DNA of 64,000 nucleotides from Ustilaginoidea virens (Eukaryota > Ascomycota > Sordariomycetes > Hypocreales > Clavicipitaceae), in assembly GCF_000687475.1 (NCBI RefSeq), contig NC_057319.1, forward strand, positions 1,178,001-1,242,000, given 5' to 3'. How positions within the stretch are numbered: the first letter of the stretch is position 1; each line of letters opens with the position of its first letter. Below are positions 46,141-57,475 of this stretch, in pieces. The translations under genes and the position numbers were made by a program. A model generated the notes under the pieces. The model made no database searches. It was not told where the DNA came from and was given only the letters and a program-made list of their open reading frames with translations.

Positions 46141-49100
46141 TGAAGCCGTTGCAGAGAGCACGCATGTCCGGGTACTGGTACCCCTTTAGCTCGTAGCCCT
46201 GCGGGATGGCGCGCACGGGCAGTCCTATCACCCGGGCCGCTCGACTCGCCTTGAAGCAGAGCCAAAAGTATCCCGGGTGCTTCTGGTCGATGCAAAAGGC
46301 GTAGGCCGACCGATTCGGGTTGGCGTCAATGTACGTCGTGAGCCATTTCTCTGCAAACGCGGTTAGAAGCAGTATCACGCAGAGCTGGAAGGGGGACTCC
46401 CATCGCCCGTGCCGTTCAAGGCAAGCCAAGGGCAAGCAAAAACCACTCTCAAATAAATGCAACGACGCACCTGTTTCGGATCGCGACCGGCTCTGGTACT
46501 TGTCGTGGCGCATCAGCTCCTCCACCTTGCGCGCCATGGCCTTGACGTGGTCCACAATCAACTCGTCCAGGTCGCTGTACGTGTACTTGCCCCCGATGCG
46601 CAGCAGCTTGCCCACCGAAAACTCCGTCTCCTTCTGCATCTCGAGCACGTCGACGTGCTGGTACACATTGTCGGCCACCTTCCACGTAATCGCCAGGTGG
46701 TCGTTACCCTTGGACGACGGCCGGATAATCACCTCGCCGGGCGGCTGCGACCCCAGGTACTCCTCCGCCTGGATCGAGTTGAAGGGCTTGAAGTTGGGGT
46801 GCTTGACCACCCGCTGCGTCCTGCCCGTCGTCTGGTCCTTCTCGCGAAGCTCCTCCTTGTCAGCGGCCTCGAGGCTGTAGTCCCAGCCGTCGCGTCCGTA
46901 GTTGACGGGCCGCTTGAAAGGTATCCGCAGGGCCTCCTCCCTCATCGACAGCTTGGCCATAAAGTCCTTGTACTGCAGCTCGAGGATCTTGGCCTGCACC
47001 GTCTGCCCCGTGCTCAGCACGTCCTTGACGGAGGCCCTGCTCGTGACCTCGTGCGCCTCGACCCTGCCTTCGATGCCGCAGTCCAGCTTGGCCACGGCAA
47101 AGTTGTCCCGCACCATGCGCACGTTGACCGGCACAATCATTCCTTCGCAGAGCGACGACTTTGTCTCGCCCGTGAACATGGTGAAAATGTCCGACGGGCT
47201 CAACGGCGCAAAGCTCCGGCGCAGCTCCTCGTAGGGAGCCTGCAGTTCTGCGCTGATGGCCTCGAGCGTGGCGCGCTTGCGCTGGCTAAAGTTGGTCAGC
47301 AACTGGTCGGCGTACTCGTCCAGGACGAGCTCGTTGACGCGCTCCTGCTCGTCTTGCTTGAAGAGTTTTCGGACGATTGCGCCGGGCCCGTTCTCGTCGG
47401 TCTCGGCCTTGACGTCTTCCTCGTCCAGCTCCAGGGCGTCGGCGGCCATTTTGCGGCCCAGCTCGTAGTCCTCGGGGTGCACGCGAGTGTTGTCGAGCGG
47501 GTCCGACGAGGGATTGGTGGCGTCGTAGTCAATGTACAGGAAACTGGCGCAGTTGTTCCAGACGCGGGGCCCGACGACGGGAAGCTTCCCGCTGTCAGGG
47601 TCGCCCACCAGCTCATCCCTGGTGTTGACCGAGCCGCCGTTGGCGTTGATGGCCTTGATGACGCTCGTGGCCTTTCGAGGACCTAGACCAGCAACGTATG
47701 GGAGTAGGTTGGCCGTATACGCGTCGGTCATCGCATCGTTAATGTTCAGACCCACCATGTTGACTGTGTCGACCATGGCGGACTCGAGATACTTCGTCAG
47801 CTTGTCTTGCGGCAAGAGGTGTTGGCACGGGTGGAACGAGATGGATGATATGTCCCTGCCCAGGGCGGCGTACTCCTTCATCGGGTTCTGCATGTAGCGG
47901 GCCAAGCCGATGCAGTATCTGCTAACGGGGTTCAGCGACGGATGCTCAGCCGTGGCGCGAGGGCTGTCCTTGTACAGGCGCGCAACCTCGTCATCCACAA
48001 TGACCACCTCGAGAGGCTCTGTCCTGTAGTCGTTGGTCTCGGCGTCGTCAAACTCGGCGCCGCGGAGATCCTTGTCACTGACCAAGGCTTCCAGATCTCG
48101 CACCAGCTTGTGCGTTTCGGCGCTCCACCCGCTCACGGCGATGACGTCGGGTCGGCGTCGCCGGACGAGCTCTGCAAATCCCTCTCTCTGGGCTTCGTCT
48201 CGCAACAGGTTGTCGAACTTGCCCTGTTCGAGCACTCGACCATCTTCCTCGACCCACGTCCAGCAGACCGGCTCCCGGGCGGGATCGCCCATGCCGTTTG
48301 ACAGAGCCAAGACTCGGGGCGTTGTGCCGAGAATCATGCCCTTGGGTTTGTAGGGAGCCTGGTCCAGCTTGCGGTAGAACTCTTGCCGGCACATTTTCAA
48401 CACCTCGTCCTGGCAAAAGGTCCGAATGACCTCCTTGACGTTCTTGACAATTACCTTTTCCAGCTTCGGGTAAGCCAGATCCAGCACCTTCTTGCGCTCT
48501 TCTCGCCACTGCTCGGCGCGATCGCTAAAGTTCTCCGACTCGAACTCCTGGTACAATTGTCGCCGAAAGTCGTACCGAGGAGGCATGCCCAGCTTGATGT
48601 CCACCAGGCCCTCCTCTTCCGCACGCATCATCTTGAGGAACAGCTCCGGTTGATGAACTAAATCGGCAATGGCCTGGTTCTGAAGATACTTGATCTCGTA
48701 ATATGGATGCGACTCGTCAATCTTGCGGAGGCCCTTTTCAGTCCGCCGGCAGCTAAGCTCCGCGGCTTGGTAGTATGAGCTCCGGAAATACTTGCGCATG
48801 CGAGGACTCGCAAACAGCTCTTCCGAGTACAGTTGTCGAGAAGCAGAGATGACTTGGTCGCCAGTGTTGAAGCTGTCGTCGATTAAGCTATCCGCCAGGT
48901 CCATGGGATATTGCAGGTCGTCATCCGGTGTAATCTTCTTGCCCTGCCGCAGCGCGTTCTTGGCCAGCTGGTCGGCCGAGATGCCGTATGCTTTGACGAA
49001 ATGGCACGCCTTGCCATTCCGGACCCTGTCGAGCAGAGAAGACTTGGATCCTGGCCGCTTCATCTGTGACGTGTTGCCAGACATGGAAGCCAGGTCCTTC

Positions 49101-50617
49101 AGCTTGGCACCATACTGAAACTGAATATAGTCTTGCAAATCTTGCAGTTCCTCCATCGTCGTGGCTTCGGGTATCATTTCCTCGACAATCGCGTCCTCCA
49201 CCTCGACGGCTTTTAGGTTGTCAAAAGTTTTCTCCAGGGAATTTCTCTTGTCCACAAAAGAACGAAACTTGATGTCCAGTTCCAGAATCCTCCACAGATC
49301 GTCCTGGTTGAGGAGTTTATCTGATTGAATGGTATAGTCCGGGCCGTCGGGGTCGTCGCGAGTCGACTTGCGGACCTTCTTGGAGTGCAGCAGATAGTCT
49401 TTGCGATGTTGAAAAACATACGGGACTTCGACCTCGTCCACAATGAAAAACTCCAAGACCTTGCTGACAGCCTTGCCAAAAGGGGCCTGCAGTTCTTGAG
49501 CCAACCCCTTCTTGGGCCATAGCTGGTTGGTGATCCATTTAGCCTCCTCCTTGAACTGCTCGGCGGTGAGTTGCAGGTTTTTGAAAGCCTTGCGCTCCAG
49601 CTGAAATCTTTCCGGCTCGTCCGTGAACCGGATTTCGTTATCCTCGTCGGTGAGCAGTTTTTCCTTGAGCTGGGACGGTTCAAACACATCCTTGAGCTCG
49701 ATGCCTTGCTCCTCGCGCTCGCGGTCCTCTTCGTCGTCTTCCATTTGCAGAGCCCAGTCGTAGTCCTCGCCGTTGCCGAATATCGCCTCCATGTCATCCA
49801 AGGCATCCTTGTCCAGGCCTGTAGTGTCGACCACGGCGCCAACGCCGCGATCCCGGGGTCGTGCCACCTCCAAGTCTTCCAAACGTCGGGTCCGTTCCTC
49901 ATCGTCTTCGGGAAAGTCTTCTTCGATGAAGTCGTCGAACTCATCTGCTTGCGCACGAAGGTTTGGTCGTCCGTACGGCCGGTGCTCTGCAGCATATTCG
50001 TCTTCATCAGAGAATATCTCGTCGAGACCACGGCGTTCGGTAGGCGCGTCGTCTTCGTCACGGTGACCGCGTTTGAGTCGCTTGAACTTGGACTTGAGGG
50101 GCAATATCAATCAGCAACGGCAAGCATGACTGGGAAGACGGCAACAAGAAAAGCTTACCTGACTCTCTTGTTTCGGGCGCTCTCCGAATTGCTCTCCAAT
50201 AAGTTCCAAATCGTCTTCGTCCAGACGCTCCTCTTGTTCTCGATCGCGATGCTCGCGCTTTCTCTTTACAGGACGTGCTTCTGTATCGAATTCGCCTTCT
50301 CCCTCTTCTTCTTCTTCCTCCTCCTCCTCCTCTTCTTCTTCTTCATCTTCATCAACAATGAAACCCTCACGAATCTGCAATGCGACAGAAGAAAAGTAAG
50401 TTGGCGTTCTTTTTTTTAACATGGAGCGAATAGGATCACCTACTTTTCGGGCTTCCTCCTCATCATCGTCGTCTTCCTCCTCCTCACTCGAGTCATCGAT
50501 ATGGGCGCCGTTTCGTTTCACGCGCCCTTGTACAGCTTCCTCGCCGTAGGATTCGTCATCCTCCTCGTCATCCAACTCGGCCTCGGCCGAGATGAGATCG
50601 CGCATATTCTTACTCAT
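46097..50617 (-). CDS. SPT6: transcription elongation factor and histone chaperone Spt6
   Basis: Binds RNA polymerase II and histones to reassemble chromatin behind elongating polymerase. Four exons are inferred: 50617-50444, 50374-50159, 50092-46471 and 46350-46097, giving 1421 residues. The first about 130 residues are highly acidic, with a Glu run, then [17 protein letters not shown]. Further domains in order are: helical core; YqgF-like region (about 712-850); helix-hairpin-helix (about 900-990, [15 protein letters not shown]); S1 domain (about 1105-1180, [14 protein letters not shown]); and tandem SH2 domains (about 1230-1415, [20 protein letters not shown]) that bind the polymerase linker. 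Each splice join keeps the frame; the last restores [11 protein letters not shown]. The stop lies inside one unit of a 60-bp duplication. Divergent from the HAD gene. Confidence 0.96.
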
Positions 50618-51463
50618 GGCGGCAAGTTGCTTGACGTTTGATGGAGCAAAACGCGGCCTAACCACCGCTGCCGATTGAAGCGCCACGAGCAGTGTCACGC
50701 AATCCCGTCTCTGATAAAGGGGCGCAAAACTGACAGAAGATGGATAAGCTTGGCCACCTTGAGGCTTGCCAAGGAGACGGAAGAGGTGGTGCTGTGAATT
50801 CCTTATTCCTCGGTGCCTGCGATTTTTTGGAGCTGATTGGTAGCTCTAGCCTCGTCGCGTGTTTGCAGGGGGGTGTGCGGAGTTAACATGTTCCGGCCCA
50901 GGGACTCTTACATAATCCAAAGGCAAGCCTCGTCGTCCCCACCCCCCCCCTCCCAAGGCCCTATCGGAGCAAAAGCTGCCTCAATTTCGAAACCCGCAGC
51001 GACAGATGAATCTGGTCTTGATGATGGTTTGGTGGAATTGGAATATCATAGTCCCCCCAGGTTTTCAAGGCCACTCCCTGCCAACATGCGTCTTCTTGAA
51101 TGCTTCATGTCGTGTCGGAAGGCGCCTTCCTTCCATCGCCCATCCTCTGTTCCCACTGGCACCCCATCCTCAAATTCGGTGCAGTCGCGACCAGACACCA
51201 TAGGACAGCTCCCAGCCCCAGCAGCGGTCTGGTAGAATTCGACGACAGACGCTCCCTGCTCACCTGCTCACTTGCTCAAGATGCCAATCCAACTTGCACA
51301 TCAGCCCCCTTCGCCCCCTTGGCTTGCCAGTGTGTCCCGGCCGTAGTCCCTCCCTCATAATAGTCTGCAGTGGAGCAACTCGTCGAACCAAGAAAGCGCC
51401 CGACGGCAAAATACACCACCTCGGGAAAGCCCGTTTCCCACCATCCTCCGCCGCTGGCGCCAA
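50618..51463. other. divergent promoter of SPT6 and the HAD gene
   Basis: Ordinary intergenic sequence with a short C-rich patch near 50940-50955. No TATA box is obvious and no gene is seen. Confidence 0.6.
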
Positions 51464-52359
51464 ATGCACCGGCTCATGTCGACAATGACTTCGGCGAGGC
51501 GGTTTGCCCCCTTGAAGGCCGGAGCTGCGGCGTCCACGGCCCCCAGACTGCAGGGCATCGTGTTTGACATGGACGGCACGTTGTGGTAAGCAACAGCAGC
51601 GCGCACCCCGCCCACGCACCAGCTCCTGATTTCCCTTTGCGATGCTCGGGGAAATCGCTCGGTTGAGCGAGCCATAGACCGACCCCCCCCCCCCCCCCCC
51701 CTTCTGCACGTCTGACGCGGCGCAGCGAGCCCCAAAACCACATGTTTGTCGACATGCGCGCGGCCCTCGGCATACCCAAGAGCGTCGACATCCTCGGCCA
51801 CATCGAGTCGCTCCCCGCGACCGAGCAGGCCGCCGCAAGGGAGACCGTCCGCTCCATCGAGCGCCGGGCCATGGTGTCGCAGACCCCGCAGCCGGGGCTC
51901 GCCGCCCTGATGGACTACCTCAACTCGCGGACGATCCGCAAGGCCATTTGCACGCGCAACTTCGACGTCCCCGTGCGGCACCTGCTCGACAAGTTCCTGG
52001 CCGGGTCGGCGTTCCACCCCGTCGTCACGAGGGAGTTTACGCCGCCGAAGCCCGATCCCGCTGGAATACTGCACATCGCCGAGCAGTGGGGGTTGAGCAA
52101 CGCAAGCGGGCTGATCATGGTGGGGGATTCCATCGACGACATGGCTGCCGGGAGGGGGGCCGGCGCGGCGACGGTCCTGCTGGTAAACGACGCGAATGGC
52201 TGGTTGGCGAGCCACGAGTATACCGACTTGGTGATTGAGCGGCTGGACGAGCTGGTTGGCATTCTGGACGAGGGATTCCGGGGGAGGGCTGTGGACAAGA
52301 GCGCGGCGTCGGCGGCCGAGACAGACTTGGCCTCGGAGACTACGAGTGCAGGGCTGTAG
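51464..52359 (+). CDS. HAD-superfamily hydrolase (phosphatase-like)
   Basis: Two exons are inferred: 51464-51585 and 51726-52359, giving 251 residues. All four HAD motifs are visible: I, GIVFDMDGTL (nucleophile Asp35, acid Asp37); II, the Thr of ICTRNF; III, the Lys of PPKPDP; IV, GDSIDD. It should therefore be an active Mg-dependent phosphohydrolase; the substrate is unknown. The intron (140 bp, with a 19-base C tract) splits the Cys codon right after motif I. The chosen start MHRLMSTMTSARRFAPLKAG is the first of three in-frame Met codons (51464, 51476, 51485). The N-terminus is basic with no acidic residue before motif I and may target mitochondria, which is inference. Confidence 0.9.
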
Positions 52360-53023
52360 CTTGGGGCGCGCGGGAGCAACTCTGCGAACCAAACGTGTCG
52401 AGACGTCTCTCGACACGCCTACAAAGTCACGCGGAGACTACAGATGTGGTGTCTTGATGCGGACCTGCGGTCGGCGGAAGAATCCCCTCATTGTCCAGTT
52501 GTGCTATCCTACCCTCAATGCGACCAAAATAATTCAAGTAGAGAAAAAAGAAAAATCAAACCTAACTAGATATAAAGAGAACAAGAAAGATGAAAAAAAA
52601 AAAAAAAAAGACCACAAAACTCTTGTTTGCGTCCGAAAATCGAGTAATACCCACATGCAGTGGGTTGTGGGAGAAAAAGAAAACTAGATGCTAACCACTT
52701 GCGCTGGTTTATGAGCGTAGATGAAAGGAAGCAAGGTGACATTGACTGTATTGCTGGTGTTTCATTTTTCTCGTCTTTTGATTTGGGCCTCGCGGCCTGG
52801 GAGGTGGTCGTGGGAGGGGGACAAGTCGACTGGTGAACGTATTCTCGAGGGAAAATCAATGCGCCGAGTGATGCTACGCTGTTTGGCTCCCAGAGTTTTC
52901 TACAGCGTCCAGAAATGTAATGGATATTAAAAAAAAAAAAAAAGAAAGAAAAAAAGAAAAGAAAAGGCACGCTTGACCCCTCGTCATGCGGCTTGGTTGG
53001 TGTTTCTTCTTCACATGTTGCAT
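52360..53023. other. convergent intergenic region
   Basis: Shared 3' region of the HAD gene and the MAP kinase kinase gene. A tracts lie at about 52593-52608 and 52927-52941. No gene seen. Confidence 0.65.
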
Positions 53024-54507
53024 CTATAACCCATAACTGGGGCTCGGGTTGGCAGGCAGACCAAAGTTGGCTTGCCGGCGGTTTTCCCTGCGAAAGTCGT
53101 CTGGCGTCTGTCGCCGTGCTAGCGGTGGTGGCAATGAGTTGTTCCCCTGAGGACCAAGTCGAACCGGAAGGCTAAAGGTTACGGCACTCGCGCTGGCCGG
53201 TCCTTGTCCCGACGATTCGGTGTAGTATGAAGCTTGCGGTATCGAGTTTGTTGTCGCCATTCTAGAGCCCATTCCAGGATGATGAATTGCCACAGCGGGG
53301 CGTCCGATACCGTTCCCGTTCCGGCTTGGAGACCGATTGTGATGATCGCGGGGTGAGGTAATGCCAGCACCGGCGATGATAATCTCACCAGATGTCGGCG
53401 TGTGAACAGTGCGATCTTCAACAGACTGAGCCGAGCACGTTGGCGCATCGCTTAATCGAAGAAGGTCCTGCGTCGCCGGAGACAGCTGAGAAGCGAGGTG
53501 TGACTTGCGATTGTCCTTTTCCATCAAACCTACAGCCCACTCTCTCAAATCAACTGGGGTTCGTTTGGCGGCTTGAACAAACGGCTCGCGGTCCTGGCAA
53601 AAAGAAGGAAATGAAGAAGAAGAAGAAAAAGAAAGTCAGCCAAAATGTGTCGTGACGGGGAAAAAAAAAACAAGGAAAAAAAAAAAAAGAAGAGCAAGGC
53701 TTCAACCTACAAAGAGCTCTTGTGGTGTAGGGCGTTGGTCTGGTTGCTTGTACAAGCACTTTTGAATCATGTCTTCCAAAATGCTGGGGAAGGCGTCGCT
53801 CTTGGGGAGTCTTGGAGCAGGCTCGTGCACAATTTGTTGCAGGAGGTCCAGAATGCCCGCTGGAGCACAGTCTTCGTCAGAGAACTGTTCGCTGGAGCTG
53901 AACGGGAACTTGCCAATGGCTAGCTCCATGATTGTCAAGCCAAAACTCCACACATCGGATTTGACAGTGTATTTCTCGCCCTGAATGCGCTCGGGGGCCA
54001 TGTATGTGGAAGTGCCAACAAACGTGTCTGCAATCGAGTTGATCAGCTCGCCAGACACGCCAAAATCGCAGAGCTTGATGGATCCTCGGGAGTTGACGAG
54101 GATATTCGAAGGTTTGATGTCTCGATGCATGATGTGGTGTTTCGAGTAAAGATACGTCAAGCCCCCAAGTGTGGCTTCGGCGATTTTCCCGAGGACGTCG
54201 ACTCGTACAGGACCAAAGACTCTCGAAACGCGGTCCAGTGATCTGCAGAAGCCGAGCATACGTCATCAGAGGTGCTTCCTCGTTGTCACCAGGGGACCGC
54301 ATCTCTTACCCGACATCCATATACTCCATGCACATAATCACGTCGTTATTGCCGTTGAGAAAAGCACCGTAAAAGTTGACAATGTAGTCGGAGTGGCATC
54401 CGTGCATAATCTGAAGCTCCCGAACGATGCGCTTTCGCATTTCCTTTTTGGCTTCGACGTGGATGATCTTGCATGTACAATTAGCCAACTGGCACTTTAC
54501 ACAACGG

Positions 54508-54568
<61 letters not shown>

Positions 54569-54895
54569 AAGAGAGAGACGGCTTGCAAGCAGCGGGCTTT
54601 GTGGTCGACTACTAACCTTGCGGGCCATGATGGTACCGGTGCTGAGATGCTTGACTTTGCTAACTGTACCTCCATTTCCAGAGCCGAGCTCCTTCAAAAT
54701 CTGGAGATCTTCCGGCCCGAGATCCAGCTTGTACTCGATGCCGATTTCCAGCTGCTCATCCTTACTGTCATCCTTGCCGCCGTCAGCGCCGACCCAGCTC
54801 TCCGCAGTTGGTGGGGGGCGGGGGGCCGCAGGTGTCAGGGCGAGACCTTTGACATTCTTGCGCTTCATCGAGCGCGGCGCGAATGGATCAGCCAT
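53024..54895 (-). CDS. STE7: MAP kinase kinase of the Fus3/Kss1 pathway (Ste7-type)
   Basis: Dual-specificity kinase that activates the mating and invasive-growth MAP kinase. Four exons are inferred: 54895-54617, 54467-54310, 54242-53711 and 53593-53024, giving 512 residues. The N-terminus carries a MAPK docking site, [12 protein letters not shown] (residues 11-22). Kinase features are the Gly loop GSGNGGTV (71-78), Lys93 of [14 protein letters not shown] (185-194), DFG (205-207), the activation pair Ser215 and Thr219 in [12 protein letters not shown], and MAPER. The C-terminal 190 residues are Ser/Pro/Asn-rich. Intron 1 (54616-54468) holds TA and GA microsatellites. It matches N. crassa MEK-2 and M. 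oryzae MST7 types rather than the cell-wall or HOG kinases. Confidence 0.94.
54508..54579. repeat. (TA)n(GA)n microsatellite inside STE7 intron 1
   Basis: About 9 TA and 25 GA units, with a few GAAA interruptions; on the coding strand a CT-rich tract that may act as an extended polypyrimidine tract. Confidence 0.8.
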
Positions 54896-57475
54896 GGTGT
54901 CGAAAATGGCCTCGAGGGGGGAAAAGGGGGGAGGGGAGGGGGCGTGGGAGATCAAAGCAAGGTCTCGGGAGGATCTGAGTTTCTGCTTTGTCCCCGGGGC
55001 AGAGGAGGGAGGGAAAGGGGAAAGAAATGACGAGACGTTCGTTGCTGAACTTGTTCGACGGTGCTCAGGCAAGCTACATGTGCCTATGTATGTACCAGCC
55101 CGCTGGCAATGCCGCGTCCCCCTGGCGTCGTCTTGTCTGTTTGTTGATGCCGAAACGCGCCCAAACGTGGGTGAAAGGCGTGATGGGTGTGCAGTACTAT
55201 TTGGCTTCCGGGCGGTCTTTGGACTGGAGAAACCCGACAAGGCGATTGCGTCGGTTTGTTTCTAGCTGGGGGGAACAAGGCATGAGGAGAAAGGCGCGGC
55301 AAGAAGTTTAGCCCAACCTGGGTCCAGGATTTGGGTACCTAATGTAGGAGGTAATTGGCGGTGCGGTAGCGAGTACAACATGTGCGTGAGCTCAAGGCTG
55401 CCTGGGGCCCTTCTGAGAAACCTGAACAGACAGAACCATTGATCCCCTGGACGCACCCCGGGACGGACGCACCCTGGGGGGCCCAACGTCTCGATTAGGC
55501 CTGGCGGCTGGGAAGAACTCAATGCAATGCGGCCAGAGGCGGGGGAAAATGACATGGCCACATATCTTACATAAGGTACACCTACCTTGTGTATGTACGA
55601 GCATGTATTTATGTTGCAAGCCAGGAATCAATCCCTGGCATTTTCAACGAGACTTGGCTGACCAGAGCAGCCGCCATTGCAACCCAGAGCAAACCGGACT
55701 CTTTGGGCGCAGATGGAAACGCGGAACTGCATACCACGTACTCCGTAAGGTAGGTTACATGTACCTACATAACTCGGCCATGGATGGTACAAGTCCGATC
55801 GCTGGAGGGAAATTGATGATTGACAGTTTGCCAGACGCTCCCTACGTGGAATTCTGCACGTCACCACCATCTTTGACCCGAGTGTTGTCCCGAGTGTTGT
55901 CCCGGCAAGAAAAAAGCAGATCTGCTGTTCAAAGCTTTCCAGGCTCAAAAAAAGTCTTTTTCCGACGACTGACCGCAGGACATGCGGGAACCTTGGGTAC
56001 CATTGAACCTACCTGCAACCTCTTTGGGTTTATTAGGGATGGAAACTCAAGCTTTTGGCCCGAGGATATGAGTGAGGAGGGTAACAATCCAACGTATGCC
56101 AGCTCGCCTTTGGCGAGTCACGCCGATTTTCAATGAAGCCTTTGAACCACGGCATGACATTTTTCTCCCTCCACGCAGACAGAGTACACGAGCGTCGATG
56201 GTTGCACCGCGACGCGACGTTGGTCAACCAGTTCGTCTGTGGTCCCAAGGACCAGTGGTGACATTCTATTTCATAAACGACGGGCGTGTCTCCTGGATGG
56301 AAGATGGGATGTCCTTGTGTGTTTGTAGCTATATTTCACGCCAGGCCCCTCTGACAAATGTTGTGCTGTGATTTATTGCGTTGGTCAAAAACCCAGCCAG
56401 CTGTCGATTCAGCCGTCTTTCACATCCTTGCCATTCCCGGATGTGCCCAGCAGAGAGGATCGGCAGTTTCTTATTGATGAGGAAGCTGAAAAGAACGAGA
56501 CGAGTACGCAGCTACGGACATGGAGGAGGTAGCTTGAGGTACATGACGGGATCCTAGATTTGCGCTCGCCTTGCCCCTACGAGCCGGGGCTGCTAATGCG
56601 AGTTTATACTGTGATAATAAATCCTTGGGCAGCCCGCTTTCAGGGATCCGGGCAATAATAAATTGCGGACAACTGCCGCATGCAAGTGCCCAAGCCTTGA
56701 GAACTTTTGAAACCACAACCCAACGTCGTGTCGTACGCGTACCTGACCCGACCGATCAAGGCACGTTGAGCAAGTGGTGAGATGACAAGGTACCGCAAGA
56801 TTTCCGTAAATCTGGCCCGTGGAGGAAGGAAGAAAACGGGCACAAAGAAGGAAAAGAAGGAAAAGAAGGGAAAGAAGGGAAAAGAGAGCCAAGGGAGGGC
56901 TGAAAGGAGAGAAAGAAACTTGGCCCAACAGGACCCCAGGAGCAAAGTGGTGAGCAAGCCTCCCAAACATTGATACAGGGGACAGTGACATACATGCATG
57001 ACATGACATTGGCATTATCCACGCACGGATTGCGCTTGTCCAGAGCTCGGGAATCTAGCGCAACGCACCCAGACCCGATTACAACTCCGTGCGTGAACTG
57101 CCTCCCCCGCAGGCATGACATGGCATGACATGACACGACGGCCACTGCCCGTCTGCGACAAATCGAGATTTCCTGCTTGGTTGATCTTGCAACATTGAAG
57201 TCTTCAGTCCGCTTCACTTTCGCACTTCTGCCCCTGCGCGTCGGCCAGTACAGCTAACCCTGGCAGAGAGAGAACTGCTTGACTGACTGCTTCATCCCAA
57301 GCATAGCTAGCAGTTGTCAACCATGCTTCAGCTTCCTCATCCCGCACCTTGAAACCTCGCCCCCCCCCCCCCCCCCCCCCCCACAGACTGCACCCAGCCT
57401 GCACCCAGCCACTACAAGCGTCAACCGTGGCTCCGCTTGCCACGCAGTAGAAAACCGCGGCCTGCCAACGTCAAC
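54896..57475. other. divergent intergenic region, STE7 and MFS promoters
   Basis: About 2.6 kb. Contains one gtactccgta copy (55738-55747), the half-palindrome gggtaccta near 55334, an AAGG/GAAA repeat (about 56825-56885) and a C tract (57360-57382) close to the MFS start. A 204-codon open frame at 55522-56136 has no domain and crosses repeat sequence, so I do not call it. Confidence 0.6.
55738..55747. repeat. dispersed motif GTACTCCGTA
   Basis: 10-base copy in intergenic DNA, followed by aggtaggtta. Confidence 0.55.

Noticed and set aside
46457..47686. Open frame of 409 codons antisense to SPT6
   Set aside because: Shadow of the large SPT6 exon, with no family features.
55522..56136. 204-codon open frame upstream of the MFS gene
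   Set aside because: Contains dispersed repeats and a local duplication, no domain, no promoter signal.
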